Part shown: positions 53,085 to 61,763 of the stretch, piece by piece
Layout of the letters: every line of letters begins with the position of its first letter
Numbering within the stretch: position 1 is the stretch's first letter
Assembly: GCF_009189165.1 (NCBI RefSeq)
Contig: NZ_CP045118.1
Location: 1,922,001-1,986,000, forward strand
Source: Pseudomonas sp. SCB32
Lineage (GTDB): Bacteria > Pseudomonadota > Gammaproteobacteria > Pseudomonadales > Pseudomonadaceae
Direction: 5' to 3'
DNA: 64,000 nt
Position numbers and translations under genes: made by a program
Notes under the pieces: generated by a model
Told to the model about the DNA's origin: nothing
Database searches by the model: none
The model's input: only the letters and a program-made list of their open reading frames with translations

Positions 53085-53990
53085 ATGCGATTCATGGACA
53101 TGCGGGGGCTGGGCCTTGGGCCCTGGAAACTGATCAGCCTGACGGTGAAGGAGTTTCTCGAGGACGAGATGCCCACCTATGCCGCCGCGCTGGCCTACCA
53201 GGGGCTGTTCTCGCTGTTTCCCTTCCTGCTGTTCCTTATCGCCCTGCTGGGCTTCCTGCACCTGCCGGAGTTCTTCGACTGGCTGCGCGGGCAGGCTGAC
53301 TACGTGCTGCCGGCGCAGGCGCTGGAACAGGTCAATCCGGTCATCGACCAGCTGCAACAGCGCCAGGGCGGCCTGCTGTCGATCGGTATCATCGTTGCGC
53401 TGTGGTCGTCCTCGGCGGCGGTGCGCTCGCTGATGACCGCGCTGAACGCCGCCTATGACGTGCGCGAAGCGCGCCCGGCGTGGAAGCGCATCCCGCTGTC
53501 GGTGCTCTACACCTTCGGCATCGTCGGCATGCTGCTGGTCATCGCCACGCTGATGATTCTCGGCCCGCAGGTCATGGGCTGGATTGCCGCGCGGGTGGGG
53601 CTGGAGGACTACGTGGTGCTCCTCTGGAGCGTGCTGCGCTGGCCGGTCATCGTCCTGCTGATGATGATGGCCGTGGCGGTGATCTACTACGTCACCCCCA
53701 ACGTGAAGCAGAGGTTCCGCTTCATTACCCCCGGCTCGGTGCTCGCGGTGGTGCTGTGGATCTCCGCGTCCCTGGGTTTTGGCTTCTACGTGAAGAACTT
53801 CGCCGACTACAACGCCATGTACGGCAGCGTCGGCGCCATCATCGTCCTGCTGCTGTACTTCTACATTTCCGCGGCGGTGTTGCTGCTGGGGGCGGAGCTC
53901 AACGCCGTGATCGAGCACCATCTGCCCCACGGCAGGAACCCCGGCGAGCGGAGCTTCGAGCAGGCCGCTGCGCTACCGGACGAGAGCTAG
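53085..53990 (+). CDS. YihY/BrkB-family inner-membrane protein
   Basis: A 301-residue protein with about six transmembrane helices and the YihY signatures DEMPTYAAALAYQGLFSLFP and YGSVGAIIVLLLYFYISAAV. It is often misnamed ribonuclease BN; the role is unknown. RBS ACGGAG precedes the ATG at 53085. Its stop TAG and the stop of the convergent lipoprotein gene share the palindrome CTAG. Confidence 0.9.
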   Translation: MRFMDMRGLGLGPWKLISLTVKEFLEDEMPTYAAALAYQGLFSLFPFLLFLIALLGFLHLPEFFDWLRGQADYVLPAQALEQVNPVIDQLQQRQGGLLSIGIIVALWSSSAAVRSLMTALNAAYDVREARPAWKRIPLSVLYTFGIVGMLLVIATLMILGPQVMGWIAARVGLEDYVVLLWSVLRWPVIVLLMMMAVAVIYYVTPNVKQRFRFITPGSVLAVVLWISASLGFGFYVKNFADYNAMYGSVGAIIVLLLYFYISAAVLLLGAELNAVIEHHLPHGRNPGERSFEQAAALPDES

Positions 53991-54538
53991 CGGCGGACCT
54001 GCTGGCTGGCGAGCACGGGCGGCGGGGCCAGCAGGTTGTCGACCAGCGCCAGGGACTGCTCGAACGAGGGGTAGCCGCTGCGGGCAACGTCCAGGCCGGT
54101 GTAGGCCCGCTGGTAGCGCAGGGCCTTGCCCGGATTGGCCTTGTCCACCAGATAGGGTTCGGACCAGACCTTGTACAGCAGCGCCACGGCATAGGGCTGG
54201 CCCGCGTCGGCGGCATGCTCCAGCAGTGGCAGCACCTGGTCCACCTGTTGGCCTTCCTTGATCTTCAACAGCGCCTTGTAAAAGCTCACCTCGCCGCGCC
54301 GATCAAAGGGCTGGGCGCGATCGAGCAGGGCACCGGCCAGCTCGTAGTTGTCCAGGTCGCCGGAGGCGATCAGCATCCTGGCCTGCAGCATGTCGTTCTG
54401 GTAGAGCAGCCGTTCGGCGTGGCAGCGCTGGCCGCTCATGCGCGCCTCGCAAGGTGCGGTGGCGGAGCTGGAACAGCCGGCCAGCAGCAACGAAAGGCTC
54501 AGAACGGCCGACAGATAAGGCGGTTGAGGCTTGCCCAT
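53987..54538 (-). CDS. Lipoprotein with TPR/Sel1-like helices
   Basis: A 183-residue protein with a lipoprotein signal (LSLLLAGC, Cys near residue 21) and a helical mature part resembling Sel1/TPR repeats (DNYELAGALLDRAQPFDRRG, QVLPLLEHAADAGQPYAVAL). The likely location is the outer membrane. The function is unknown. It overlaps the yihY-like stop by four bases, tail to tail. Confidence 0.8.
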   Translation of the reverse strand: MGKPQPPYLSAVLSLSLLLAGCSSSATAPCEARMSGQRCHAERLLYQNDMLQARMLIASGDLDNYELAGALLDRAQPFDRRGEVSFYKALLKIKEGQQVDQVLPLLEHAADAGQPYAVALLYKVWSEPYLVDKANPGKALRYQRAYTGLDVARSGYPSFEQSLALVDNLLAPPPVLASQQVRR

Positions 54539-54896
54539 ATGAATCCCCCAGAAGCGAATGGCAGAGATCGACCGGTCTGTGTGTGCCGCCGGTTCCATCT
54601 ATTGGCCAACAGCATAGTCGCTGCCTCCTCACCGGGTGTCGAAACCGGGGACGCGTCGTGGGGAATTCAAGCTGCGCGGGCTGGCGTGCAGATGGCGGCT
54701 GGAAGGGTAGTGCAGGCTCGCTTCCTGGGGCGGTCCGTGCGACGGCCGCTGCGCCTGATGACGGCCGAGAGCGTGGACCTGGATGAGTTGCTCCAGGCAC
54801 TGTGAGGAATACACGCTTTCGTAGGAGCAACTGTCTTCTGGGCTATTCGCTGCGCTCACCCTTTGGGCCGCACTGAAGTGCGTTCAGCGCAAGCGC

Positions 54897-54967
54897 TGTC
54901 CCGCGTTCGCGGGAGTGACGGTATCGTGCATCGCCCCCTGCACACGTCATCCCCGCGAACGCGGGAC
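54897..54967. repeat. Inverted pair of CCCGCGTTCGCGGG elements
   Basis: GTTCGCGGGAGTGACG at about 54905 and CGTCATCCCCGCGAAC at 54945 are inverted copies, each within a palindrome CCCGCGWWCGCGGG. A single copy of the same element with the same GA(A)TGACG tail lies between fliP and fliQ at 7821. Confidence 0.83.
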
Positions 54968-55028
54968 GCGGCTCCATCGCGAACAGCGCTAGCGCTGACC
55001 CGAAGGGGGTATCACCCAGAAAAATGTA

Positions 55029-55103
55029 AGCGGACCTTGTCCGCGAAAGCCTCACCCGGACGCTACGGCGTCAGGCGAATCGCGGACGGAGTCCGCTCCT
55101 GCG
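55029..55103. repeat. REP-like inverted repeat (GCGGAC...GTCCGC type)
   Basis: AGCGGACCTTGTCCGCGA at the left and TCGCGGACGGAGTCCGCTCC at the right form an inverted pair around a short spacer. A half copy, ATCGCGGATGCAGTCCGCTC, recurs at 57183. Confidence 0.75.
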
Positions 55104-55136
55104 AATGGCTCAGGCCGGGGCTGAATTCGGCGCGCC

Positions 55137-56261
55137 CTACGCCCCGAACACCGATCCCATGCTGTCGTCGTCCATCCCGCGTTCCAGCTTGATCTTCAGC
55201 GCCAGGTCCGTGCGCGAGTCGGCGAACTTGAGGGCGTCGGCGACACTGATGCGGCCTTCCTCCAGCAGCTTGTAGAGGCTCTGGTCGAAGCTCTGCATGC
55301 CGCTTTCCAGGGCGCGCTCCACCGCACCCTTGAGCTCCGGCAGTTCGTCACGCTGGATGATGCCGCGAATGTGCGATGTGCCCAGCATCAGCTCCACCGC
55401 GACCGCGCGGTGCTGGCGCGTGCCGGGGACCAGGCGCTGGCCGATCAGTGCGAGCAGGTTCTGCGACAGGTCGGCAAGCACTTGCGGGCGGGCTTCATCG
55501 GGGAAGAACCGGGTGATGCGCTCGATGGCGTGGCGGCAGCTGGTGCCGTGCAGGGTGGCGACGCACAGGTGGCCGGTCTCGGCGTAGTGCAATGCGTTCT
55601 GCATGGTCGGCGCATCGCGGATTTCGCCGAGCATGATCACGTCCGGCGCCTCGCGCAGCACGTTGCGCAGGGCATCAGCGTAGCTGTGGGTATCCAGGCC
55701 GACCTCGCGCTGGTCGATGATCGACTTCTGGTGCGAATGGAGGAACTCGATCGGGTCTTCGATGCAGACGATGTGCCCGGAACGGTGGCGGTTGCGGAAG
55801 TCCAGCATGCTCGCCAGGGTGGTGGACTTGCCCGAGCCGGCCGCGCCGATCACCAGGATCAGCCCGCGATCCTGCATCGCCAGCTTGTCGAGGATCGGCG
55901 GCAGGCCGAGGGTCGCCACGTCCGGGATCACCTGCTTGATCAGCCGCACCACCATCGCCACTTCGCCACGCTGGAAGTAGATGTTGACGCGGAAGCGACC
56001 GAGCTCTGGCACGCTGATCGCCAGGTTCATCTCCAGGTCGCGCTCGAACTCCGTCACCTGCTCGGGCGTCATCAGCTGCCACGCCAGGGTTTTCACCTCG
56101 CCATTGGCCAGCGCGCGCTCGCCCACCGGCCGGCTGTGCCCTTCGATCTTGATGTGCGGCGGAGCGCCGACGCTGAAGAACATGTCGGAGCCGGCGTACT
56201 GCGGCAGTTGGGCCAGATAGGTGAAGACATCGGGCAGGTCGGTGGCGCTGGCAGTGCTCAT
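55137..56261 (-). CDS. PilT/PilU-family pilus retraction ATPase paralogue
   Basis: A 374-residue secretion ATPase with Walker A GAAGSGKSTT, Asp box IVCIEDPIEFLH, Walker B PDVIMLGEIRD and the His box GHLCVATLHGTS. The C-terminal part is PilU-like (MDDDSMGSVFGA). It is not next to pilT or other pilus genes, so it is probably an extra paralogue of the PilT/PilU group that could modulate type IV pilus retraction. It may instead be the only PilU; the rest of the genome would decide. Confidence 0.85.
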   Translation of the reverse strand: MSTASATDLPDVFTYLAQLPQYAGSDMFFSVGAPPHIKIEGHSRPVGERALANGEVKTLAWQLMTPEQVTEFERDLEMNLAISVPELGRFRVNIYFQRGEVAMVVRLIKQVIPDVATLGLPPILDKLAMQDRGLILVIGAAGSGKSTTLASMLDFRNRHRSGHIVCIEDPIEFLHSHQKSIIDQREVGLDTHSYADALRNVLREAPDVIMLGEIRDAPTMQNALHYAETGHLCVATLHGTSCRHAIERITRFFPDEARPQVLADLSQNLLALIGQRLVPGTRQHRAVAVELMLGTSHIRGIIQRDELPELKGAVERALESGMQSFDQSLYKLLEEGRISVADALKFADSRTDLALKIKLERGMDDDSMGSVFGA

Positions 56262-56626
56262 GGGAACGTCCTTGGTTCGGTGGTGGACCCGTGCAGGAAG
56301 GGCGCATCTGTATTCAGACTAGCCGGGATGCAGGTTGTAGGGCGAGAGCGTAGGAAGGGTACGAGGCTCGCGCCTTGACGCACCGCAGGAGTGATGCCGG
56401 AAGGTACTCGCTGGAGTGCGGGCGGGTGAACTGGTCGACAGGCTCGATCGCTAGCGTCCGGTCCAGAGCGTTGCGGGGGCTGCTTCGAAGCCAATGTGCC
56501 CGTCGTGCGAAGGGTGCGGTGAGCGCCTGAGGTTGTGGGGCGATTCAGGTGGGGCGGGGGGCACGGACGGGCCGCTGGGAGGGGAGGCGCCGCGCCCATC
56601 GACGGGCACGGCGCGGGCGGAGCGGA
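56262..56626. other. Intergenic region, no feature seen
   Basis: These 365 bp lie upstream of the PilT/PilU-like gene and downstream of the parvulin gene. They should hold the ATPase gene's promoter, but I see no clear -35/-10 pair, gene, REP element or terminator. Confidence 0.55.
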
Positions 56627-56908
56627 TCAGTCTTCGCGGCTGGTCACTTCAACCAGGTGGTAGCCGAACTGGGTCTTCACCGGACCCTGGACGACGTTCA
56701 GCGGGGCGCTGAACACGACCTGGTCGAATTCGCGGACCATCTGGCCCGGACGGAAGCTGCCCAGGTCGCCGCCGCTGCGGCCGGACGGGCAGGTGGAGTT
56801 GTCGCGGGCCACCTGGGCGAAATCGGCGCCGCCTTCGATGGCAGCTTTGAGTTCATTGCACTTGGCTTCGCTGGAAACCAGGATGTGACGGGCGGATGCA
56901 CGGGCCAT
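56627..56908 (-). CDS. ppiC: Parvulin-type peptidyl-prolyl isomerase PpiC
   Basis: A 93-residue stand-alone parvulin: ARASARHILVSSEAKCNELK, GGDLGSFRPGQMVREFD, and the C-terminal GPVKTQFGYHLVEV. It isomerises prolyl bonds in the cytoplasm. RBS AGGAG is eight bases before the ATG at 56908. Its length matches E. coli PpiC. Confidence 0.92.
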   Translation of the reverse strand: MARASARHILVSSEAKCNELKAAIEGGADFAQVARDNSTCPSGRSGGDLGSFRPGQMVREFDQVVFSAPLNVVQGPVKTQFGYHLVEVTSRED

Positions 56909-57216
56909 GGGATAACTCCTGAACAGGCAGTAGGAAAGGGCGAAGCCTAGCTGATTCGCGGCTGGAACCCAATGCCGGGTGCCCCGTGGTGCGGCTGAGT
57001 TGTTCGCGCAGGGGCGGGCCTTGTCCGCGGCTTGCCCAATTCCGGCGCTGCCGGGGATTCCTTTCGCGGCCATGGCCCGCTCCTACAGGTATACGAACGG
57101 CAGGTTGTCACGGGGGAATGGGCTTTTGTAGAAGCGGGCCATGCCCGCGATCAGCCCGGCACCGGAGCCGCCGGAAAATCCAATCGCGGATGCAGTCCGC
57201 TCCTGCGGGAAGACCA
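56909..57216. other. Intergenic region with three REP copies
   Basis: A 308-bp gap between ppiC and mdaB holding REP-type elements at 57063-57089, 57125-57151 and 57182-57210. No gene is seen. Confidence 0.65.
57063..57210. repeat. Cluster of three REP elements
   Basis: GGCCATGGCCCGCTCCTACA at about 57068, the inverted TGTAGAAGCGGGCCATGCCC at about 57127, and a third of the other type (ATCGCGGATGCAGTCCGCTC) at about 57183. The first two make a REPIN with a spacer of about 35 bp. Confidence 0.8.
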
Positions 57217-57807
57217 TCACGCCTCGACGCCGAACACCTCGGCCAGGTGCCGCTGGTAACGCGCCACATCACCCTCGATGTCCGGACGCTTCATCACATC
57301 CACGCACAGGAAGGTCGGCAGCGGGCTCATGCCCAGGAACTGGTTGGCCTTGTGGAAGGGGAAATACACCGCGTCCACGCCCTTGCCCTCGAAGAAGTCA
57401 GTCGGGTCGTCGAAGGCCTGCTGCGGCGCGTTCCAGGTGGCCGAGATCATGTACTGCTTGCCTTGCACCAGGCCGCCGCTGCCGTACTTCTGCGAGGCAT
57501 CGGAGCGGGTGCGGCCGTCGTTGGCGTAAAGGCTGCCGTGGCCGGCGGTGAACACCTCGTCGATGTACTGCTTTACCGTCCAGGGCGCGCCCATCCACCA
57601 GCCGGGCATCTGGTAGATCACCACGTCGGCCCAGAGCATCTTCTGCACTTCCTCGGCAACGTCGTAGCCACCGTCCACGAAAGTCTCCTTCACGTCGCAG
57701 CCGGCGCGGTCGAGGTACGCGATGGCGGCCTCGTGCAGGGTTGCGTTGTAACGGCCGTCGGAATGGGCGAACTGCTTGCCGCCATTGATCAGCAGGATCT
57801 TTTTCAT
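57217..57807 (-). CDS. mdaB: NAD(P)H:quinone oxidoreductase MdaB
   Basis: A 196-residue flavodoxin-fold reductase: KKILLINGGKQFAHSDGRYN, MPGWWMGAPWTVKQYIDEVF, and YMISATWNAPQQAFDDPTDF. It reduces quinones by two electrons and guards against oxidative stress. It is divergent from a YgiN-like quinol monooxygenase gene 168 bp away; in E. coli mdaB and ygiN are also neighbours, which supports both calls. Confidence 0.92.
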   Translation of the reverse strand: MKKILLINGGKQFAHSDGRYNATLHEAAIAYLDRAGCDVKETFVDGGYDVAEEVQKMLWADVVIYQMPGWWMGAPWTVKQYIDEVFTAGHGSLYANDGRTRSDASQKYGSGGLVQGKQYMISATWNAPQQAFDDPTDFFEGKGVDAVYFPFHKANQFLGMSPLPTFLCVDVMKRPDIEGDVARYQRHLAEVFGVEA

Positions 57808-57975
57808 GGGTGGGCTCTCGAAGTGACAGATTCAGAACGGCGGCAGGATATCGACTCGGTCGCGCGGGAATAACCTGTTTCCAGACAAATGATACGTGCG
57901 TGATACTCACGAATGTCGCCAATTGATTTGCGTGAGGATAGGGCAATCTTTCCCGCCTCCCCGGAGCCCACACCC

Positions 57976-58275
57976 ATGTACGCCTTCATCCTCCAGGCCC
58001 ATACCCGTCAGGAAAAGTCCGACGCCTTCGAGAGCCTGTTCCGTGCCTATCTCGCACCGAGCCGGGCCGAGGGTGGCTGCGTCCAGTACCACATGCTGCG
58101 TGATGCCAGCGATCCGACCCTGTTCACTTTCTTCGAGGTCTGGCAGAGCCGCGAGCACCTGGCCGTGCACACGGCGCTGCCGCACATGCGCGAATTCTAC
58201 GAGCAGCGCATGGACTACCTGCTTCGTGATTTCGACATCCAGGAAGTCGAGGTGATGGAGCCGCTGGCGCGCTGA
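57976..58275 (+). CDS. YgiN-like antibiotic biosynthesis monooxygenase (putative quinol monooxygenase)
   Basis: A 99-residue ABM-domain protein: MYAFILQAHTRQEKSDAFES, GGCVQYHMLRDASDPTLFTF, HTALPHMREFYEQRM. In E. coli YgiN oxidises quinols that MdaB forms. RBS GGAG is nine bases before the ATG at 57976; an ATG at 57913 is less likely. It is divergent from mdaB. Confidence 0.85.
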   Translation: MYAFILQAHTRQEKSDAFESLFRAYLAPSRAEGGCVQYHMLRDASDPTLFTFFEVWQSREHLAVHTALPHMREFYEQRMDYLLRDFDIQEVEVMEPLAR

Positions 58276-58282
58276 TCCGCGC

Positions 58283-59725
58283 TCACGCCACCACCTTGTT
58301 GCGTCCCCCCGCCTTGGCCTTGTAGAGGTTCGCGTCGGCCGCCGCGATCAGCGCTTCGATGCTGTCCGCTGGGGTCTCCGAGGTGCTCGCCACGCCGACG
58401 CTGACGGTGACCACGCCGCGCTCGCCCTTGGCGTGGGGCAGGGCGGTTTCCTCCACGGCGCGGCGGATCGATTCGGCCACACGCTCGGCTGCCGCGCTGT
58501 CGCAGCCGGGGAGGATGACCACGAACTCTTCACCGCCGTAGCGGGCCGCGCCGTCGTCCGCGCGGCGGCAGCCCTGGCGGACCAGAAGCGCCACGTTGAT
58601 CAGCGCCAGGTCGCCGCTTGGGTGGCCGTAATGGTCGTTGTAGGCCTTGAACTGGTCGATATCGAGCATCAATACCGCCAGCTCGCCGTCGCCGCTGCGG
58701 CGACGCTCCCATTCGAGCGCCGCCTTCTTGTCGAACCAGCGTCGGTTGCGCAGGCCGGTCAACGGATCGGTGTCGGCTTCGGTGCGCAGGCGGTTCTCCT
58801 TGGTCTTGCGGCGGCGCAGATGGCGGCTCAGGCGGAAGGCGAAGAACAGGGTCGTGCCGTTGATGGCCAGCAACAGGCCGCTGGTGATCCAGGTGCGGCC
58901 GGTCCAGGTGTGGAAGATCGCGTCCCGGCACAGCTCCACCGACGCCACCGCCGGATACGCACCGATGCGCCGATAGCCGCGCCAGTAAGCGTCCGAGCCG
59001 CTGTTCTGGCGCTGGATGGACTCCGCCTGGCCGCTTGCGACGAAGCGCAGGAATGCCTGCTGCTCATCGTCGCTGGAGCGCTGCGGGGTTTCGGGCCACT
59101 GTGCCAGCAGCGTGCCGTCGAGCAGCCGGATCGACACCACCCCGCGCTTGCCCAGGTCGAGCCCGCGAATGAAGGACTGCATGTACTGCAACTCCTTGAT
59201 CGCCGCCGCCACGCCGAGGAAGCGCCCATGGTCGTCGCGTACCGCGCGGCTCAGTGCGGTGCTGGGGGATGAGTTCGGGTAGGACGGCATGAACGGATGG
59301 CTCAGGAGCAGGCCCGTCGGATTGTCCCGTGGCGCCTGGAAGTACTCGCGCCCGGACAGATCGCCGCTGGATTCACCGGCGTGGTTCAGCTCCGCCAACA
59401 GATGCCCCTCGGCATCGGTCAGCACCAGCGTGCCCGACTGCGCCACGCCGGCGGAATGGCCCTCCACCAGCTCCTGCAGCACCTGCTGCGTGAGCTGCGG
59501 TGTTGCCGGGCCGGTGATCACATTGGCCAGTGTCTGCAGGGTCTGCGCGTGCACGTCCAGGTCGCGGTGGAACTCGCGCTCCACCAGCAGCAGGGTGTTG
59601 CGGCCGCTGGCGTTGGCGTAGGCCAGCGCATCCTGCTTCATCTCCAGCATGTGCCAGCCGGCCAGCAGCGTCGCACCGATGGCCAGGAGAAAGGTGAAGC
59701 CGAATACGCGGGCCGGACTGAACAC
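58283..59725 (-). CDS. Cache-sensor diguanylate cyclase (GGDEF)
   Basis: A 480-residue protein: N-terminal helix (FGFTFLLAIGATLLAGW), a periplasmic dCACHE-like sensor (about 35-270), a second helix (TWITSGLLLAINGTTLFFAF) and a GGDEF domain with DQFKAYNDHYGHPSGD and active-site GGEEF. An RxxD inhibitory site (RADD) is five residues before GGEEF. The likely start is GTG at 59725, with GGAGG seven bases upstream; an earlier GTG at 59740 overlaps that ribosome-binding site. The Cache domain suggests sensing of a small periplasmic ligand. Confidence 0.9.
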   Translation of the reverse strand: MFSPARVFGFTFLLAIGATLLAGWHMLEMKQDALAYANASGRNTLLLVEREFHRDLDVHAQTLQTLANVITGPATPQLTQQVLQELVEGHSAGVAQSGTLVLTDAEGHLLAELNHAGESSGDLSGREYFQAPRDNPTGLLLSHPFMPSYPNSSPSTALSRAVRDDHGRFLGVAAAIKELQYMQSFIRGLDLGKRGVVSIRLLDGTLLAQWPETPQRSSDDEQQAFLRFVASGQAESIQRQNSGSDAYWRGYRRIGAYPAVASVELCRDAIFHTWTGRTWITSGLLLAINGTTLFFAFRLSRHLRRRKTKENRLRTEADTDPLTGLRNRRWFDKKAALEWERRRSGDGELAVLMLDIDQFKAYNDHYGHPSGDLALINVALLVRQGCRRADDGAARYGGEEFVVILPGCDSAAAERVAESIRRAVEETALPHAKGERGVVTVSVGVASTSETPADSIEALIAAADANLYKAKAGGRNKVVA

Positions 59726-59981
59726 CGGACCACCTCCCACTGCCGTGCGGAAAGTTCAGATTGCTCAATTGTCCGAGTTGGCCGGGGGGCAAGCAATCAC
59801 GGTTCGGGGGCTCCTTTGCTTCAGGTCAGGCAGTGCCGGGAAATACCGGGGGCGGTGGGGCACAAGCGTTTCCGGAAGTGTCCGGCGGGCTTCCGTGCTG
59901 CCGCCTCAATGCAACGCTGCCCGCAGCCAAACGCCGCAGAATCACGCATCATGTACGCCATTTCGCCAAGGGGAATCCTGC

Positions 59982-60830
59982 ATGGGTGCCACGTCCTTCA
60001 TCCCGCGTAGCCTGCTGCTGTCGCTGGGACTTTTGTCCGCCACCTTCGCTGTTGCCGCCGACCAGGAGCAACTGGTCGAAGCCATCAACGCCTATCGTGG
60101 CGAGGTGCAGTCCTGCGCCGGCAGCGCCTCGCAGGTCCTCCCGCCGCTGGCGGTGGAGCAGCGGCTGGCAATTCCCGCGGGCGTCGGCGACTGGAAGAGC
60201 GCGCTGAGCCAGACCGGCTACCCCATGAGCAGCGTGCGCATGCTCAGCCTCACCGGCCCGCGTGACGTGAGCTCGGCAATGAAGGCCCTGCAGGAAAGCT
60301 TCTGCCAGGTGCTGCTCGACCCGCAGTTCGTCGATGTCGGCGTGAACCGCGAGGGTGACGACTGGCGCATCCTCCTCGGCCGTCCGCTATTGCAAGGCAA
60401 GCTCGGCACCTGGGAGGCCGAAGGTCAGCAACTGCTGCAGGCCATCAACGCCGCGCGCGGCCAGGCCCGCCAGTGCGGCGGACAGAACTTCGGCAACGCC
60501 CCGGCGCTGACCTGGAGCACCACCCTCGGCAGCATTGCCGAAGCCCACAGCCGTGACATGGCCAACAACAACTACTTCGACCACAAGGGCCGCGATGGCA
60601 GCACGCCGGGCGACCGCGCCGAACTGGGCGGCTACGGCTTCCAGCAGATCGGCGAGAACATCGCCGCCGGCCAGGGCAACGCACGCAAGGTGGTGGACAG
60701 CTGGCTGTCCAGCCCCGGCCATTGCGCCAACCTGATGAATCCGCAATTCCGCGAACTGGGCGCAGCCTACGCGGCCGACCCGAAGAGCGATGCGGGCATC
60801 TACTGGACGGCGATGTTCGGCACGCCCTGA
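59982..60830 (+). CDS. Secreted CAP (SCP/PR1)-domain protein
   Basis: A 282-residue protein with a signal peptide (about 1-25, ending FAVAAD), a poorly known N-terminal half and a CAP domain (about 140-282): LLQAINAARGQARQCGG, HSRDMANNNYFDHKGRDG, GENIAAGQG, SWLSSPGHCANLMNP. Bacterial CAP proteins are common and mostly uncharacterised. RBS AAGGGGAA precedes the ATG at 59982. Confidence 0.88.
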   Translation: MGATSFIPRSLLLSLGLLSATFAVAADQEQLVEAINAYRGEVQSCAGSASQVLPPLAVEQRLAIPAGVGDWKSALSQTGYPMSSVRMLSLTGPRDVSSAMKALQESFCQVLLDPQFVDVGVNREGDDWRILLGRPLLQGKLGTWEAEGQQLLQAINAARGQARQCGGQNFGNAPALTWSTTLGSIAEAHSRDMANNNYFDHKGRDGSTPGDRAELGGYGFQQIGENIAAGQGNARKVVDSWLSSPGHCANLMNPQFRELGAAYAADPKSDAGIYWTAMFGTP

Positions 60831-60833
60831 CCC

Positions 60834-60963
60834 TTTAGGAGCGAGCTTGCTCGCGAACCCGCCGAATGACGGTCGGCCCACGCCGACCATCGCGCAGAGG
60901 CTCCGCTCGTGCGAGCTGCAACGAGGCTTGGCGTAGGGCGTGTAAGGCTCTGCCTTATACGCC
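60834..60963. repeat. Single REP plus GGCGTATAAGGC-type inverted repeat
   Basis: TTAGGAGCGAGCTTGCTCGC at 60834 is one REP arm of the fliK-fliL type. At 60937-60963, GGCGTGTAAGGC and GCCTTATACGCC form a twelve-base stem with one mismatch and a three-base loop. Decayed pieces of the latter occur at 11568 and 48127. Confidence 0.7.
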
Positions 60964-61070
60964 GACACACCTTGGCCTGAGGGCACTCCAAACCCGACGT
61001 GGCACCGACGAGGGCCCACGGTGAATCGGCGTGCGACGGCGAACGGTTGTACGGCCTACGGTGCCGACCT

Positions 61071-61574
61071 TCAGTGCTGGCCGCCGGCTGCGCCCTTCAT
61101 CTTCGCCGCCAGAATCGCCGCCTCGACCGCCTTCAGCGTGCCCGCGCCGGCCGGGAATTCCAGCACGCCGCTCTCGGCGAGGGTGGCGACGCGCTCGCCG
61201 TCATTCAGCGTGAACTCCAGAAACGCCAGATGCTCCGACCAGGAGCGATAGCGCCGCACCATGAACAGGCTGCGCCGGGTGCGTACCGATTGAATGTTCC
61301 TCAGCGGAATCTGCCGATGGCTCTGGAGGCCGCAGAGCACCAGCTCGTCGTTGTCGATGAAGGCCGGCTGGCAGCCGGCGAGCCTGCGCCACTCCACGAC
61401 GAAGCGGCCTCCGAGGGCCAGCAGCACGAGCGGGACGGGCGAGAAGAGGGGCATGACACCGGCCGTCAGCCGGGTCAGGGTGAGGGCGCCGAGGACGAGC
61501 AGGATGAGGAGCGTGAAGGTCCGGAAGAAATGGACGTTGTCGAACTCGGACTGGGGCAGTAAGCGGGCATCCAT
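61071..61574 (-). CDS. Two-helix membrane protein with PH-like domain
   Basis: A 167-residue protein: helices at about 20-42 and 44-62 (FFRTFTLLILLVLGALTL, VMPLFSPVPLVLLALGG), then a beta-rich cytoplasmic domain (RQIPLRNIQSVRTRRSLFMV, FLEFTLNDGERVATLAESG). The pattern resembles bacterial PH-domain membrane proteins; this is tentative. RBS AGGAG precedes the ATG at 61574. Confidence 0.72.
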   Translation of the reverse strand: MDARLLPQSEFDNVHFFRTFTLLILLVLGALTLTRLTAGVMPLFSPVPLVLLALGGRFVVEWRRLAGCQPAFIDNDELVLCGLQSHRQIPLRNIQSVRTRRSLFMVRRYRSWSEHLAFLEFTLNDGERVATLAESGVLEFPAGAGTLKAVEAAILAAKMKGAAGGQH

Positions 61575-61690
61575 GCGTCTATCTCCTGGGTTGCAGCGCA
61601 TCGTCTTTGCGCCGTGCTTTTAGCAGACAGCGCGGTAGCGATGGTGCGAGACGCTATCATAGTGATGTGCGGCCAATATGCCCGCAATAG

Positions 61691-61720
61691 AAAAACCGGC
61701 GCCTGGGCGCCGGTTTTTTT
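61691..61720. terminator. Strong bidirectional intrinsic terminator
   Basis: AAAAACCGGCGCC and GGCGCCGGTTTTTTT form a stem of ten or more bases with a short loop, with an A-run on one side and a T-run on the other, so it can stop transcription both ways. On the minus strand it lies directly downstream of the ureidoglycine aminohydrolase gene. Confidence 0.9.
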
Positions 61721-61763
61721 GTCACTGCGTTAGTCCGAGAGACTTCCCGCCCGTACCTTTCGC

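Larger units (their letters stand above)
54539..55136. other. Intergenic region rich in palindromic repeats
   Basis: A 598-bp gap between two minus-strand genes. Its left part (54600-54805) has a short plus-strand frame from ATG 54692 (37 codons, ending ESVDLDELLQAL) without a ribosome-binding site, which I do not call. The right half holds two inverted-repeat elements (54897-54967 and 55029-55103). Confidence 0.65.

Noticed and set aside
54692..54805. Short plus-strand frame of 37 codons ending ESVDLDELLQAL
   Set aside because: No ribosome-binding site, and it lies in a repeat-rich gap; it could be a gene remnant but I cannot support it.
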